Assembly: GCA_002430605.1 (NCBI GenBank)
Contig: DJBY01000083.1
Coordinates: forward strand, 1-17,190
Reading direction: 5' to 3'
Length of the DNA stretch: 17,190 nucleotides
DNA from: Opitutia bacterium UBA5964
GTDB taxonomy: Bacteria; Verrucomicrobiota; Verrucomicrobiia; Opitutales; Coraliomargaritaceae
The notes under the pieces are model-generated. The model was not told the DNA's origin, ran no database searches, and was given only the letters and a program-made list of their open reading frames with translations. Within the stretch, counting starts at the first letter, position 1. The number at the start of each line of letters is the position of its first letter. Shown here one piece after another: positions 16,767 to 17,190 of the stretch. The position numbers were made by a program, and so were the translations under genes.

Positions 16767-16824
16767 GTTCCGGCCGCAAAGCCAAACTCCAAAGCCGATA
16801 TAATACTGTGGGGAACACGCTTCC

Positions 16825-17190
16825 TCATTCGCCATCACTAAGGTCGACAAGTACAGCCAGCAAGGCCTGCCCCAATGCACGATCCGAGGCAACTAACACG
16901 CCGCGGTGATTCATGAATGTAGAATCTGCCCGATTTAAGTCCAAGTCCAGCCCCGCGAAATCGCTGCACCACGCGCCCAACTCAGCGTAGATGCAGGCCG
17001 TCGCAGCATAATCCCACAGACTGCCGCCGCCGGCTTGCGGCTTCGGGAATTTGAAATAGCACGCAGGCGCTTGCTCCAATACCCACAACGCATTCATCAC
17101 CGCACCGCCCGTCAAAGTTGTTTGCAGCCCGTCCTGGCCGAGCTCACTCGCCAATACCTGCAACTGCGCCAGCGCCGCGTCAAACTGCGG
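16825..17190 (-). CDS. inositol-monophosphatase/CysQ-family phosphatase (C-terminal part, truncated by the window edge)
   Basis: The frame stays open to base 17190, so only the last ~121 residues are seen and the start lies outside the window. GGGSLWDYAATACIYAELG is the second inositol-monophosphatase family motif, with the metal-binding Asp of WDYAA. The following LDLNRADSTFMNHRGVLVASD is typical of 3'(2'),5'-bisphosphate nucleotidase (CysQ/Hal2-like) members. Such enzymes hydrolyse PAP or inositol phosphates using Mg2+. The N-terminal motifs (GDP and DPIDGT) cannot be checked here, so substrate and activity stay open. The stop is TGA at 16827-16825, convergent with argS. Confidence 0.87.
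   Translation of the reverse strand, partial: PQFDAALAQLQVLASELGQDGLQTTLTGGAVMNALWVLEQAPACYFKFPKPQAGGGSLWDYAATACIYAELGAWCSDFAGLDLDLNRADSTFMNHRGVLVASDRALGQALLAVLVDLSDGE

Overview
The window looks like core chromosome of a Gram-negative, Verrucomicrobiota-like bacterium (Opitutae/Puniceicoccales type, such as Coraliomargarita). This placement is an inference from the style of the proteins and from an mcsA-mcsB-clpC operon with no ctsR; no rRNA or other decisive marker is present. GC content is moderate, genes are closely packed, most are ordinary housekeeping genes, and most starts lack a clear Shine-Dalgarno sequence.

Layout. 1-421: tRNA-His (minus strand, CCA encoded) and a gene-poor stretch with two perfect inverted repeats. 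422-1747: two abutting, paralogous HAD phosphatases (plus). Their terminator hairpin lies inside the end of the convergent left-handed beta-helix gene (1764-2447, minus). 2568-3863: GTPase HflX (plus). 3879-5910: a minus-strand cluster of an orphan ParA/MinD-type ATPase, an unrecognised 239-residue protein and a possible 108-residue protein, preceded by a perfect 10-bp inverted repeat. 6197-7753: a small membrane protein and an atypical family-4-like uracil-DNA glycosylase (plus), ending at a bidirectional terminator shared with clpC.

7830-11929: the operon mcsA-mcsB-clpC (minus). McsA is a zinc-finger/UVR adaptor, McsB the protein-arginine kinase with intact catalytic and phosphoarginine-sensing motifs, and ClpC the AAA+ unfoldase with a ClpP-docking loop. 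Together they would mark and degrade damaged proteins. 12111-12983: class IV (branched-chain) aminotransferase. 13434-14768: a thymidine-phosphorylase family protein with altered substrate-binding motifs and a strong terminator. 14988-16766: arginyl-tRNA synthetase (plus), with competing hairpins just before its start. 16825-17190: the C-terminal part of an inositol-monophosphatase/CysQ-like enzyme (minus), cut by the window edge.

I see no CRISPR array, insertion sequence, prophage or attachment site. The best candidates for something undescribed are the ParA cluster, the divergent thymidine phosphorylase, the uracil-DNA glycosylase that has lost iron-sulfur ligands, and the ctsR-less arginine-phosphorylation operon.
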